This document shows positions 53,302 through 62,893 of a stretch of DNA of 64,000 bases, piece by piece (positions within the stretch are counted from its first letter, which is position 1; every line of letters begins with the position of its first letter). Under the pieces are notes generated by a model, which saw nothing but the letters and a program-made list of their open reading frames with translations, did no database searches and had not been told where the DNA came from. Position numbers and translations under genes: made by a program. This DNA comes from Acetivibrio ethanolgignens (lineage in GTDB: Bacteria > Bacillota > Clostridia > Lachnospirales > Lachnospiraceae): positions 1 through 64,000 of the forward strand of contig NZ_LNAM01000153.1 of NCBI RefSeq assembly GCF_001461035.1, in the 5' to 3' direction.

Positions 53302-53847
53302 ATGTCATTTGCTACAAATCAATCACAACAGATTAGTCTCTTTGATGCTACTGCAAATCTTACGGATCGTGAAGATCGGTTGTTGGAGAAGTCCTGGGCG
53401 AAATATTTTGCAGAGAACATCTTTCCAGAAATAGAGGAGGAACCCTTTTCCGTGCTTTACAGTGACCGTCCGTCCAGACATAATACCCCAGTGAATCTCG
53501 CTACCGTTGGTCGTGACGGAAAAGCCAAGTGCCGTCCCTTCATGTTCTGCTTCGAGCAGGATGGCAAGCTCTGGTTCTGCACCAACAACACCAAGGATGT
53601 CTATCAGGATATGCAGGCCAACCCCTATGTGGAAGTGTCCGTCTCCAGCCCCAGCTACGCCTGGATTCGGCTGCATGGCAAGGCGGTGTTTGAGAACAAC
53701 ATGGCAGTTAAGGAAGGCTGCATGAACAATCCGATTGTCAAGGGTCAGTACCAGACCGCCGACAATCCTATCTTTGAGGTGTTCTATCTGGAAGAGCCTC
53801 ACGGCGTGATTGCTGACTTCTCCGGCAATCCTCCTTACGAGTTCTAA
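53302..53847 (+). CDS. Chimera: IS1182-type transposase N-terminus fused to a flavin-binding PNPOx-like domain
   Basis: A 181-residue protein in one frame. Residues 1-65 (LTDREDRLLEKSWAKYFAENIFPEIEEEPFSVLYSD, SRHNTPVN) match the start of an IS1182-group transposase. From residue 66 (LATVGRDGKAKCRPFMF) it is a pyridoxamine-5'-phosphate-oxidase-like FMN-binding domain to the end (EPHGVIADFSGN). Codon use changes to GC-rich at the joint. The oxidoreductase half is complete apart from its own start. It precedes an FMN riboswitch and ribU, so it probably gained a new promoter by IS deletion. Confidence 0.8.
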   Translation: MSFATNQSQQISLFDATANLTDREDRLLEKSWAKYFAENIFPEIEEEPFSVLYSDRPSRHNTPVNLATVGRDGKAKCRPFMFCFEQDGKLWFCTNNTKDVYQDMQANPYVEVSVSSPSYAWIRLHGKAVFENNMAVKEGCMNNPIVKGQYQTADNPIFEVFYLEEPHGVIADFSGNPPYEF

Positions 53848-53863
53848 GAAGAACCGTAATGAA

Positions 53864-53970
53864 ATCTTCGGGGCAAGGTGAAATCCCTGACCGGCAGTGA
53901 CAGCCTGCGAGCGGAAACGCTGATGCGGTGAAATCCCGCAGCCGACGGTATAGTCCGGATGAAAGAAGAT
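53864..53970 (+). ncRNA. FMN riboswitch (RFN element)
   Basis: The conserved core is plain: TCTTCGGGGCAAGGTGAAAT, CCGGCAGTGACAGCC, GCGAG, a variable hairpin, then CCGACGGTATAGTCCGGATG and closing GAAGAT, which pairs with ATCTTC at 53864-53869. It is followed by a terminator hairpin and ribU. High FMN should fold the aptamer and end transcription. Confidence 0.95.
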
Positions 53971-53983
53971 GTGATAAGACTCA

Positions 53984-54017
53984 CCCCGCAGATGCAAAAA
54001 GCAATCTGCGGGGTTTT
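53984..54017 (+). terminator. Riboswitch-controlled terminator
   Basis: CCCCGCAGAT (53984-53993) pairs with ATCTGCGGGG (54004-54013), followed by TTTT. It lies between the aptamer and ribU, as expected for transcriptional control by FMN. Confidence 0.85.
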
Positions 54018-54052
54018 GCCTTAAATCCAAATCATATCTCAAAAGGAGAATT

Positions 54053-54652
54053 ATGCGTACTGTTTCCGCAACCAAAATTACTGTCCGTACCATTACCATG
54101 ACTGCGCTTCTATCCGCAATCGCTTATATTCTGGCGTTTGCAGAGTTGCCGGTTCCGCTGTCACCCGCTTTTGCCAGAATGGATCTTTCCGATTTTCCGG
54201 CTTTGATCGGAACCTTTGCCTTTGGGCCTGTGGCGGGTTTATTGATTGAGCTTGTAAAGAATGCTCTACAGCTTTTCTCCACCTCAACAGGTGGAGTCGG
54301 CGAACTGGCAAACTTTCTGATGGGTGCTTCCTTTGTCTTTACCGCCGGGCTGATTTATGGGTGTCATAAAACGAAAAAAATGGCATGGATTGCTGGAATT
54401 GTCGGCAGCATTGTGATAGGCGTTGTTGCGGCTGTCGCAAACTATTTCATTCTCCTGCCGCTGTTTGAGCAGTTTATGCCTTTGGAACAACTTATCGCTT
54501 CCTTTGGAGAGTTCATCCCATTTATTCATACGAAATTGGATGTGGTTCTTTACAATGCGTTTCCTTTCAATCTTTTGAAGGGACTTGTAATCAGCGGTGT
54601 TACGATGTTAGTTTATAAACGACTGCGCCCGGTACTGAAGGGTGCTGTTTAA
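54053..54652 (+). CDS. ribU: RibU, riboflavin ECF transporter S component
   Basis: A 199-residue membrane protein with six hydrophobic segments, starting ITMTALLSAIAYILAFAELPVPLSPAFARMDLSDFPALIG. The PLSP...DLSDFPAL stretch is the riboflavin-type S-component hallmark. It needs the shared EcfAA'T module, not in this window. Its FMN riboswitch confirms the cargo. AAAGGAG precedes the ATG. It sits as cargo inside the integrative element. Confidence 0.92.
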   Translation: MRTVSATKITVRTITMTALLSAIAYILAFAELPVPLSPAFARMDLSDFPALIGTFAFGPVAGLLIELVKNALQLFSTSTGGVGELANFLMGASFVFTAGLIYGCHKTKKMAWIAGIVGSIVIGVVAAVANYFILLPLFEQFMPLEQLIASFGEFIPFIHTKLDVVLYNAFPFNLLKGLVISGVTMLVYKRLRPVLKGAV

Positions 54653-54668
54653 GAAAGAGAGGTTCAAA

Positions 54669-54902
54669 ATGGAAAGCAAGGATTATCTGGCATATTTTGT
54701 CGAGGAAATTCATACCACGGTTGTAGCAACAGTGGATGATGCCGGTCAGCCAGTTACGGCTGCCATTGATATGATGGATACTGATGAGAACGGCATCTAT
54801 TTCCTGACTGCAAGAGGAAAAGGGTTCTATGACCGACTGAAAAAGCGTGGAGTCCTTGCGTTGACCAGCATGAAGGGCGAGGACACCATGCGTTTCAGCT
54901 GA
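54669..54902 (+). pseudogene. Pyridoxamine-oxidase-like protein, truncated
   Basis: 77 residues from ATG 54669 (GAGAGG upstream): DYLAYFVEEIHTTVVATVDDAGQPVTAAIDMMDTDENGIYFLT. This is the first half of a flavin-binding split-barrel protein. It ends abruptly at TMRFS just where a leftward gene fragment begins, so both are cut at about 54,900. It follows ribU by 16 bases, hence a former flavin operon. Confidence 0.75.
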
Positions 54903-55000
54903 AGGACTGCGTAAGAGTCGATGGAGCTTTCCAAGAAAGCTACCATTGGTTCATCAGGAGTGGTGTTTCCGTGAACATCATTCCATTTTTCGATTTTCAT
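54903..55000 (-). pseudogene. Conjugative-element gene, N-terminal fragment
   Basis: From ATG 55000 about 33 codons read KIEKWNDVHGNTTPD, MVAFLESSIDSYAVLQLKR, which I recognise as the start of a YodL/DUF4316-type protein common in Tn1549-like elements. The frame is lost at about 54,900 in the flavin-gene segment. It marks the right-hand joint of the insertion into the element backbone. Confidence 0.6.
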
Positions 55001-55011
55001 AGGCTTCCTCC

Positions 55012-55857
55012 TTATCGTTCAGGTTCTTTGCGTTTGGGAGAGTGACTGGCAGGCACAGCCTTTTCTGCGGCCTGCGCCAGTTTTTCTATGACCGATTCAC
55101 GCTTCGAAGGTTCGATCTTGTCCAGCTGACTTCTCAGCACCTTTGCAACCTCTACGGCAGTTTCATCACGAGACTCTGCAATGGCCGTATCCAGAAATTC
55201 ACGGTATGGTGCAGTTTTGCCTACGGCAAGGTCTGCCTTGATTTGCTGGATATGCGCCTGCATATCATCGACCTGATCCATATATTCATAGGGGTCGAAG
55301 TTCTCAGCAAAACGGTCGAGCTTGAACGCAAGCTCTGCGATAGGGTCATTCACCACAACCGCCTGCCTGCCAACCTCAAAAGCCTGTTCCATCACCTCCT
55401 CATAGACCATGGCACGAAGCTCCCTGTGTTCCAGACCAAAGGATTCCAGAATTTCTTTTCTGGCTTCGATCATGGACAAATCCGGGTTATCCAGCTGACC
55501 GCCATCTATCTCGTTGTAGTTCTCATCAAGCAGAGTATAGTCGTAGCCATCCTCACAGGTCTGCACCGCCAGGATTCTGTCACGCCCAACTTTCCATGCC
55601 GCTTCATCCCCCATAATCTCAGGCTCTGCCATGTAGGTTGCGCCGTTACGTTCCATGATTTCTGCGAACTGGCAGATGTGGAACACATTGTAGCCAACCT
55701 GGGTGTGGTACTCGTCGATGAATTTGCAGGGTTTCACGACAGTTTCATCAGGATAGTGAATCTGGACACAGCCGCCGTCAGGAATACGGAATAAGTCCTT
55801 ATAGTGGCTGTCAATAAATCGGATGTCCTTGCCATCCGGGTTAAACTCATTTCTCAT
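55012..55857 (-). CDS. Conserved conjugative-element protein (LPD-domain type)
   Basis: A 281-residue acidic soluble protein starting MRNEFNPDGKDIRFIDSHYKDLFRIPDGG. It is widely seen in Tn1549-like elements next to topB, of the large-polyvalent-protein-associated class. The C-terminal 80 residues are charged helices. It overlaps the topB stop by 4 bases (ATGA). Precise role in transfer unknown. Confidence 0.7.
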   Translation of the reverse strand: MRNEFNPDGKDIRFIDSHYKDLFRIPDGGCVQIHYPDETVVKPCKFIDEYHTQVGYNVFHICQFAEIMERNGATYMAEPEIMGDEAAWKVGRDRILAVQTCEDGYDYTLLDENYNEIDGGQLDNPDLSMIEARKEILESFGLEHRELRAMVYEEVMEQAFEVGRQAVVVNDPIAELAFKLDRFAENFDPYEYMDQVDDMQAHIQQIKADLAVGKTAPYREFLDTAIAESRDETAVEVAKVLRSQLDKIEPSKRESVIEKLAQAAEKAVPASHSPKRKEPER

Positions 55858-57632
55858 TTGCGTTTTCCTCCGTTATCAAATTCCATCGTGAACTGTGTCT
55901 TTCCGTCATCCGAGACGGACATATACACCGTGGCGTCAAAGGTGTTTCCGGTTTTGGCTGATTTACAGCCTTTCAGTTTGATTTTCCCGGAGCCGAGCAG
56001 CTTTTGTGCCGTGGCACTGGTCATGTTCTTGCCGATACTCTCGAAGTAACGGTTGTTTTTCCAGAGGGCAAACTTACAGCTCCGGTTGGAACAGAAAAAT
56101 GCCTTGGCTTTGTCCTCTACGGCGCTACCGCAGACAGGGCATTTACCAATGGCATTTGCTTTTTTTGACAGAAGAACCTCAGAATCACGGATCACCTCAT
56201 AATTCTGAATCAGACCGGCAATCACATCTTTGATCTCATCCATAAAGTCCTCGCTGGCGTATTCGCCTTTCTCAATGAGAAGCAGCTTTTCTTCCCAATC
56301 TGCTGTCATAGATGGGGACTGAATCTGTTCGGGCATAACTGTTACCAAAGCTGTACCCTTGTGGGTCGGAATCAGGTACTTGGTTTTCTTGTCGCCTTTA
56401 CGCTCCAAGAAACCGATACGCACCAGTTTCTCAATGATACCGGCACGGGTTGCAGGTGTTCCCAGACCTTTGCGCTCCACCTCATCGGACATTTCATCCG
56501 CACCAGCAGTTTCCATACTCTGCAGGAGCGTATCTTCGGTGTAGTGCTTCGGAGGGGATGTTTTTCCTTCCTTGATTTCCGTGCTGTTAACAGCCATATC
56601 ATCGCCAACGGAAACAGAAGGGAGAGCCTGTTCCTTTTCATCAGATTTTGTCGAACTGCTTTTCCTGGCAAGAGCTTTCCAGCCATTATGCAGGATGGTT
56701 TTTCCCTTGGCGGAGAACGCTGTGCCGCCGTAGTCCAGCTCAATGACTGTCTCTGCGTATCGGTGCGGATCTCCGACAGCCACACACAGGCGGGTGGAAA
56801 TCAGTTGCAAAATTGCAAGCTCGCCCTTGGGAAGCTCGCTCAGATTGCATTTCTGCAATTCTCTGGTAGGGATAATGGCATGGTGGTCTGTGACCTTTTT
56901 GTTATTCACAACCTGTACTGCATGGACAGGTACATTATCCACACCATCCACGGGGAATGTGTTGAAAGCCATCTTCACAAGGTCAGACAGGCTGTGCGCC
57001 ATATCATCCGTCAAGAACCTGCTGTCGGTTCGGGGATAAGTGACCAATTTCTTTTCATAGAGGTTCTGGGTGTAATCCAAGGTCTGCTGCGCCGTGTAGC
57101 CCAGCACACGGTTGGCATCTCTCTGTAAACTGGTCAGATCATAGAGCGCAGGCGGCTTTTCACTTTTCTCTTTGCGTTCCGCTTTTGTGACCGCAGCGAC
57201 AGAGCAGCCTCTGCTGACTGCTTCGGCATCCGACTTCTTTTTGAAGCGTTCGCTTGCTGCCGTAAATCCATCCAGTCCAATCTGAACCGTATAGAAGGGT
57301 TCCGGTTTGAAAGCGGCAATGGCTGCTTCACGCATGACTGCCATCGCAAGGGTGGGAGTCATGACTCGACCAACATTCAGGGTTTGCCCATAGAGGGTAG
57401 AAAAAAGCCGAGTAGCGTTAATGCCAACAATCCAGTCGGCTCGCTCTCGACACAGGGCTGCTTCATACAAAGCATCATATTCAGTTCCAGGCCTAAGATT
57501 TTCAAAGCCCTCCCGGATAGCGGAATCTTCCATGGAAGAAATCCAAAGTCGCTCAAATGGCTTTCTGCACCCGGCTTCGTGATACACCAGACGGAAAATC
57601 AGTTCACCCTCACGACCGGCATCTGTTGGTTA
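55854..57632 (-). pseudogene. topB: DNA topoisomerase III, N-terminally truncated
   Basis: The frame opens at TDAGREGELIFR (57632) and continues through the topoisomerase IA core: catalytic Tyr region LVTYPRTDSRFLTDDM, then a C-terminal zinc-type segment (CPVCGSAVEDKAKAFFCSNRSCKF). About 100 N-terminal residues with most of the Toprim domain are missing; an in-frame stop precedes the opening. The break coincides with the end of a serine-recombinase gene, so a TnpX-type element was inserted in topB. A shorter product could start at 57587 but would lack the Toprim acidic residues. Confidence 0.85.
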
Positions 57633-57663
57633 GTTTTTGTAGGTGAGTTACTACTAGATTTCA

Positions 57664-59205
57664 CTACTCAATCATGCCTAATGCACCGATGAACTTGTAG
57701 TGAATTTGAATTTTTTGGACTTTCTCGCCGTCAATCTCTTCGGCGGGAAATACTAGAATTTTGTCGATAAGCTGATGAAGCATTTTGAAATTCAACTCCG
57801 TAATGCCCGCATACTCACTGACCTCATCAATGAAGTCTTGGATGTTTGCCAACTGCTCTTTCCCACTATTTTTCTCGTTCTCGTACTGTTCAAGCTTCTC
57901 CGACAGCTCTTCCTGCTCTTTATCCAGTCTGTCGGTCATCATCTTGAACCTACGCTCGGGAATAAGCCCCTTTGACAAATCCTCGTATAACTGTGCATAC
58001 AAGTCATCTATCTCGTTAATTCTCGCTTTACACTGCTTTATGGCTCTCTTATGCTTCGCCTTGCCCTCTGACAGCTTAATATCCAAGCTCTTGGCAATAT
58101 GCCTGACCATTTCCTCTCTATCCGTAACAGCAAGCTCTGCGTGTCTCTGAATGTCTGCAAGGACAGCTTCATGTAGCATTCTCGCTTCAAGATTATGCGC
58201 TCCGCAGGCATTTCTTCCGTACTTGCGGTAGGTACTGCAACAATAAAAGGTCTTATCCAGCACATTATCCCTAATCCGCCTATATTCCACCTTTACAAGC
58301 ATTGTCCTCCCACAATCCGCACACCTTAGCAGACCACGAAAAATATTGTCATACTCTGTTCTTTCAGTGTTAAAACTGTTACTGCGACTGGATATGATTT
58401 TCTGCACCCTGTCCCATTGCTCCTGCTGAATAATGGCTTCATGCGTATTTCTTATGATTTCCCTGTCAGCAAATGCAATGTACTTCCGTTTCTTGGTTTT
58501 CATGGATATTGTCGGCTTGCACTCCACCGTAAGATGTCCTGCATATGTGGGACTGTGCAACAGCTGACTGACATACGCATTATCCCAGTCATATATTCTG
58601 TCATCATCCATGAACCGCTCAAACATTTCCTTCTTGTGACAGCTTGGTTTAAGGATTTTTTCATCATGCAGTCTTTTACAGATGCTGTGCAGTCCCAGTC
58701 CCTCATCTGCCAAATCAAAAATGTACCGAACCACTGGAGCAACCTCTTCATCAATTATCAGATGAGTGCTGTCTGACGGGTCTTTCTTGTAGCCATAGGG
58801 AGCTGTTGAACATAGATACTTTCCCTGCATTCTCCTTGTATGCAATGCTGATTTGATTTTCTTTGAAGTATCTCTTGCATACATTTCATTCATGATGTTT
58901 CGGATAGGTGCCATCATTCCCAAATGGTCATCCTTATCGGAGTCATATCCATCGTTAATCGCAATGTATCTGACACCATGCTCGGGGAAAAAGATTTCCA
59001 TGTAAGTACCCGTTTCAATATAATTTCTTCCCAGTCTCGACTGGTCTTTGGTAATTACAATCGCGACCTTTCCATCACGAATATCATCCAGCATTTCTTG
59101 AAATGCTTCTCTGTCGGAATTAGTGCCACTGTAACCGTCATCCACATAATACTTGCAGTTCCTAAAACCATTCTTCCCTGCATAATCCATAAGCATTTCC
59201 TTCCA
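57664..59205 (-). pseudogene. Large serine recombinase (TnpX/TndX-like), N-terminus missing
   Basis: About 514 residues starting KEMLMDYAGKNGFRNCKYYVDDGYSGTN. They contain the rest of the resolvase domain (ITKDQSRLGRNYIETGTYME), the recombinase domain (APYGYKKDP, DNAYVSQLLHSPTYAGHL), a zinc ribbon (LLRCADCGRTM, CCSTYRKYGRNACGAH) and a coiled coil (about 390-460). The first 30 residues with the catalytic Ser (YxRxSxDD) are missing and the upstream DNA is unrelated, so it is inactive. It lies at the topB junction, as an element end. Confidence 0.82.
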
Positions 59206-59212
59206 AGAGCTA

Positions 59213-59248
59213 ATATGTAAAGGGTGGTTTCTGCCACCTAATACATAT
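59213..59248. repeat. Imperfect palindrome at the recombinase break
   Basis: ATATGTA..GGTGG pairs with CCACC..TACATAT around TTTCTG. It lies just beyond the point where the recombinase frame is lost and may be an end of the DNA that cut it. Confidence 0.45.
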
Positions 59249-59348
59249 GACTGCGGCTCATTTGTGGTGAATTGAAAAGCAGTTGTAGGAAAGGAGTTAA
59301 AAAGTCCGTATAACTGCTTGAAATCACACAGAAAGGAGCCTTTTGCCT

Positions 59349-59723
59349 ATGAAATCTATATTTGAAGAAATGGGCGGCACTTACCGTCAAGAGGGCGATT
59401 ATCTTATCCCCAACCTTGTTTTGCCGGACACCAGCGACTATAAAATCGGCAAATATGGCTGTCTGCGCCGCAGCTATCTGAAAGAACACCGTCCGTCCCT
59501 GTATAGCACTCTGGTTTTGGATGGAATACTGTTCAAACATTTGGCAGAGATCGACCAAGCTTGCAACGAGCGTATGGAAACTATCATCTCCGCTATGGTG
59601 AAGCAGGAGGGCGTAACCGAAGCCTTAAAAGCGGCTGACCAAATGGAATGGGTGCGTCGCAAAAACAGCATCCATAATCGAGCAGAGGAAATCGTGTTGA
59701 GCGAACTGGTATATGCCCTGTAA
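59349..59723 (+). CDS. tnpV: TnpV-family transposon protein
   Basis: A 124-residue protein: MKSIFEEMGGTYRQEGDYLIPNL, IGKYGCLRRSYLKEHRPSLYSTLVLDG, matching TnpV of Tn4451-like elements. The role is unknown; tnpV is carried beside tnpX recombinases. ATG at 59349 with AAAGGAGCC ahead; a TTG 6 bases upstream is less likely. Confidence 0.85.
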   Translation: MKSIFEEMGGTYRQEGDYLIPNLVLPDTSDYKIGKYGCLRRSYLKEHRPSLYSTLVLDGILFKHLAEIDQACNERMETIISAMVKQEGVTEALKAADQMEWVRRKNSIHNRAEEIVLSELVYAL

Positions 59724-59740
59724 ATGTAAATAGTATAACG

Positions 59741-59790
59741 CAAGCCCGTGCTTCCGGCAATATGAACTGGAGGCATGGGCTTGTTTTTTT
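59741..59790 (+). terminator. Intrinsic terminator of tnpV
   Basis: CAAGCCC..CTTCC pairs with GGAGG..GGGCTTG, followed by TTTTTTT. It lies 18 bases past the tnpV stop. Confidence 0.8.
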
Positions 59791-59906
59791 GTCTGCGCCA
59801 CGGCATTCTACCTTGGTAACACTTCCAAAGACAAATATCAAGGGTCTTCGATGAACGGCTATGCCGCCCTTGACATCTGCCTATGTCAGCGTTAGGCAGC
59901 AATCAA

Positions 59907-59934
59907 GGCGGCAACGGATAAAACCGCTGCCGCC
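59907..59934 (-). terminator. Hairpin after the RhuM gene
   Basis: GGCGGCAACGG pairs with CCGCTGCCGCC (one mismatch) 11 bases past the RhuM stop. No T run follows, so termination is uncertain. Confidence 0.4.
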
Positions 59935-59944
59935 TTCCCTCAAT

Positions 59945-60988
59945 TTATTTTGTTTCGTCTGTTGTATTAGCAATCAGTCGGTCAAAATCGCTCTGATACA
60001 GCCTATCTTGGATAACACGATATTGCTCAAACTCGCTCTCGGCAAAGGCTTTTGCTATAGCTGCTGTAACCTTGCCTTTGTTCTGCAATATTTCCGCATC
60101 GTTGAATTGTAGAAACGCATCCAGCTTTGTAGCCCAATCCGTCATTGTCATGGGAATATGCCGCCGTGCCTGACGGGTGGCATAGTCCAGATACATCGTG
60201 ACAATTTCATTCAGCTCCTGCATTTCATCTTTGGACAAGTAATTTTTTGCAATAGAAACATCCGCCTTTACAATCTTGCCGTCGGGGGCGTTGCGCCATG
60301 AGGTCAAACCCATATGCTCCTTTGTGTGGTTGGCTCTTGCCATAATCACCTCGGCAGCGGTATTGCCGTGGACAGCGTAGTGCATTTTATTCTGTACGGT
60401 TGCAAAGAAATCTTTCGTGATTTGGCTGTCCAGAGAGTAATCCACTGCTGTTGCATAAATGTCCGTGATTTTCTGATAGAACCGCCGTTCACTGGCACGA
60501 ATCTCCTGAATCTCAGAAATCAGGTGGTCAAAATAATCCTCATCGAAAATCTGACCGTTGATCAGTCTGCTCTTGTCCAGAACATATCCCTGTTTGGTAA
60601 AGGTGTTCAGTACCTTTGTTGCCCACTGCCGGAACTGCGTTGCTCTGTCAGAATTGATGCGGTAGCCAACGGCAATGATGGCAGACAGTGAGTAGAATTT
60701 ATATTGGTAGGTTTTTCCGTCGTCCGCAGTTTGTGCAAATTTTGCACAAACTGAATTTTCGTCTAATTCACCGCTTTCAAAAATGTTCTTCAGATGTTTG
60801 GTAACAACACTTCTGTCCACATCGAAAAGCTGCCCGATGGCTTTCTGTGTCAGCCATACATCGTGATTCTGCACACGGACTTCAATACCTTCTTCGTGGG
60901 CATCTCGTGTAAACACAAGGAAATCAACGGTGCTGTTTCGTATCTGCAATTTATTGCTGCCCTGCGTGGGCTTTTTCTTTTCTGCCAT
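59945..60988 (-). CDS. RhuM-family protein
   Basis: A 347-residue protein of the virulence RhuM family: VWLTQKAIGQLFDVDRSVVTKHLKNIFESGEL is the N-terminal HTH-like part, FYSLSAIIAVGYRINSDRATQFRQWATKVL the central signature. The C-terminal half is helical. RhuM proteins occur on islands and mobile elements and can be linked to Fic/DOC proteins; the function is not settled. It is the last of a leftward set with the next two genes. Confidence 0.88.
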   Translation of the reverse strand: MAEKKKPTQGSNKLQIRNSTVDFLVFTRDAHEEGIEVRVQNHDVWLTQKAIGQLFDVDRSVVTKHLKNIFESGELDENSVCAKFAQTADDGKTYQYKFYSLSAIIAVGYRINSDRATQFRQWATKVLNTFTKQGYVLDKSRLINGQIFDEDYFDHLISEIQEIRASERRFYQKITDIYATAVDYSLDSQITKDFFATVQNKMHYAVHGNTAAEVIMARANHTKEHMGLTSWRNAPDGKIVKADVSIAKNYLSKDEMQELNEIVTMYLDYATRQARRHIPMTMTDWATKLDAFLQFNDAEILQNKGKVTAAIAKAFAESEFEQYRVIQDRLYQSDFDRLIANTTDETK

Positions 60989-61004
60989 TTTCTATCCCTT
61001 CCTA

Positions 61005-61907
61005 TCATTCCTTCTTATCCTTCGCTCTGCTCTTGTAGACATTGTGCTTATTTTTGCACTGGGGGCTGCAAAATACGGCGCTGGGTCTGCTGGCAACAAA
61101 AGGCTTCGAACAATGTTTGCACAGGCGAATGGGATTATCTTTATCTGTCAGCATGAAGCTGAACATCATCTGCACTCCAAGCATCAGGGAATGAAAATCC
61201 CAAATGATAGTGGGCTTATCCAGGAGGGCGATTCTGTAAGTCGGGGCGATGCCGCCAAAGGCTTCCATACCCTGCTGAAGCAGCATTCTGTGATCCGGCG
61301 TTATCATATCATAATCCTCGTAGTAAATCACAGAGGTCATGTAAGTAAACGCCAGATCGTTAAACTGCTGTTTAATCCATTCGTATCGCTCGGCGTATTC
61401 TCTCTGGAAGCTCATATTCACCGCCATCGGCTTATCGCTCATGGTCATAGCCAGTGCCATCATAATGCGGTCATTGTTGATATTCCACATGGACTCCACG
61501 CCACGCTTGACCACTTCCGGCTTATCAAAGGGGAAGAACAGATCCAGATACTTTTTCGTGGACATGGTTTCTTCCTTAATGAAATGGTTTTTCGGAAGAT
61601 AAACCGCTTCATAGTCCATGAAGTTAGGTGTGGTAGGCAGTGCAGTCATCAATCCAAGCAGACCGTATTTCAGCGCAAACTGCTGAATTGCTTTCTGAAT
61701 TTCCTTATCGTTTTTATTCTGCGCTTCCATGCGACCGATGCTGATGGCATCCAGAACGATACTCTGATATTCTGCCAGCGGGTCATAGATGCTGGGCTGA
61801 GCCGTTTTTGTGGGGGCCAGATACATCGTACCGTCTGCCGCCGCTTTCCATTCGTATTCACTATATCGCACCCAGTTGGAGCTGGTGCGTTCAAACAGGC
61901 TTTTCAT
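61005..61907 (-). CDS. Element protein with C-terminal zinc ribbon
   Basis: A 300-residue protein with a mixed N-terminal domain and a C-terminal four-Cys zinc ribbon (RLCKHCSKPFVASRPSAVFCSPQCKNKHNVYKSR), as in CGNR-like/FCS-type proteins. It probably binds nucleic acid. It lies 16 bases upstream of the RhuM gene on the same strand. The family is not named with confidence. Confidence 0.65.
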   Translation of the reverse strand: MKSLFERTSSNWVRYSEYEWKAAADGTMYLAPTKTAQPSIYDPLAEYQSIVLDAISIGRMEAQNKNDKEIQKAIQQFALKYGLLGLMTALPTTPNFMDYEAVYLPKNHFIKEETMSTKKYLDLFFPFDKPEVVKRGVESMWNINNDRIMMALAMTMSDKPMAVNMSFQREYAERYEWIKQQFNDLAFTYMTSVIYYEDYDMITPDHRMLLQQGMEAFGGIAPTYRIALLDKPTIIWDFHSLMLGVQMMFSFMLTDKDNPIRLCKHCSKPFVASRPSAVFCSPQCKNKHNVYKSRAKDKKE

Positions 61908-61966
61908 TTCAAAAACCTCCGCTATGTATTGTAACCCAAATAACTTGAAATTATATTAACATTATA

Positions 61967-62893
61967 CTATTTCTTCTTTGCTGTTTCAACTGCTTCACTG
62001 TTATCTGCTAAAAATTCTTTTTCCAATAAAGTCATTGGCTGCTTTCCGTGCTTATCCATGAGTGCGGCAAGCAGCTTTTTTCGTATCTTTTTGAACATAG
62101 TCGCCCGTACTTTTCGGATGTTGCGGTCACTCTGTCCCCGGATAGCGGCAATCCTTGTGGAGCTGAACAGACGGACAGCGCACAGGAAAAGCAGCTCCTT
62201 ATGATTTTCATCCAGATCACTGAGAATTTGACTCAGATATTCATCTGTCACCAACTCGTGTATATCATAGGGGCAGTTGAAGATGGTGTCAATAAAATCT
62301 CCCTTGCGCATCTGCCGTTCCAGTACATCATTCAGGTAATCCGGGAAGTACAGCTCGTTAGCGGAAGCGCCGTAGTCCAGTGGAACATCGTCTCCGCTAC
62401 GACTTAATTCGTGATGGCGTTCCCTTCGCTCCCGGTTGGCATCCAGCTTGTCCCACCATGCGATCACCTTTTCAAAATCTCTGGTAGTTCTGGCGGCGTC
62501 CTCCAAGCGGGCAAGTGCTTCTGCCCGCAGCTCCCGCTGGAGCTTCTTGCGTTCCGGTTCTTCATCACTGGCGTCATCCTCAATGGGATGTTCCTCGGCA
62601 TCGGCTTCCACTCTGTCGATGATACTCTGCTCAAGAGCGACCTGCCGCTGCACCTGTTCGCTATGCTCAGCTTCCGCTTCATCGGGATCGCCTGTATCGC
62701 TGACGTCCTCGGAATCCTTCTTCCTTCTTTTTCGTTTCGGCTTGTCGGGAGAATCGTCTGCTTCTGCGTCAGAGGAATCCTCGTCATCCCAAAGGGCATT
62801 TTCATCTTCATCCTCGTCATCGTCTATATCGTCATCATCACGAATTTCATATTCTTCTTCATATTCATAGTCATCATCGAACACCGCAGACAC
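61967..62893 (-). CDS. Acidic element protein with sigma-70 region 4-like end
   Basis: A 308-residue protein. The first 75 residues are almost all Asp/Glu with a basic patch (KPKRKRRKKDSED). The last 90 look like a helix-turn-helix of the sigma region 4 type (HKELLFLCAVRLFSSTRIAAIRGQSDRNIRKVRATMFKKIRKKLL). Such proteins in Clostridia transposons probably regulate element genes. Upstream, GGAGGTG precedes the ATG. Confidence 0.65.
   Translation of the reverse strand: MSAVFDDDYEYEEEYEIRDDDDIDDDEDEDENALWDDEDSSDAEADDSPDKPKRKRRKKDSEDVSDTGDPDEAEAEHSEQVQRQVALEQSIIDRVEADAEEHPIEDDASDEEPERKKLQRELRAEALARLEDAARTTRDFEKVIAWWDKLDANRERRERHHELSRSGDDVPLDYGASANELYFPDYLNDVLERQMRKGDFIDTIFNCPYDIHELVTDEYLSQILSDLDENHKELLFLCAVRLFSSTRIAAIRGQSDRNIRKVRATMFKKIRKKLLAALMDKHGKQPMTLLEKEFLADNSEAVETAKKK

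Noticed and set aside
59907-59934. Strong terminator or attachment site
   Set aside because: The hairpin is good but has no T run and no repeat partner, so only a low-confidence terminator is listed.
60930-61934. 334-codon plus-strand frame opposite the zinc-ribbon gene
   Set aside because: The minus-strand gene has a real four-Cys ribbon and fits the operon; the plus frame has none of these features.
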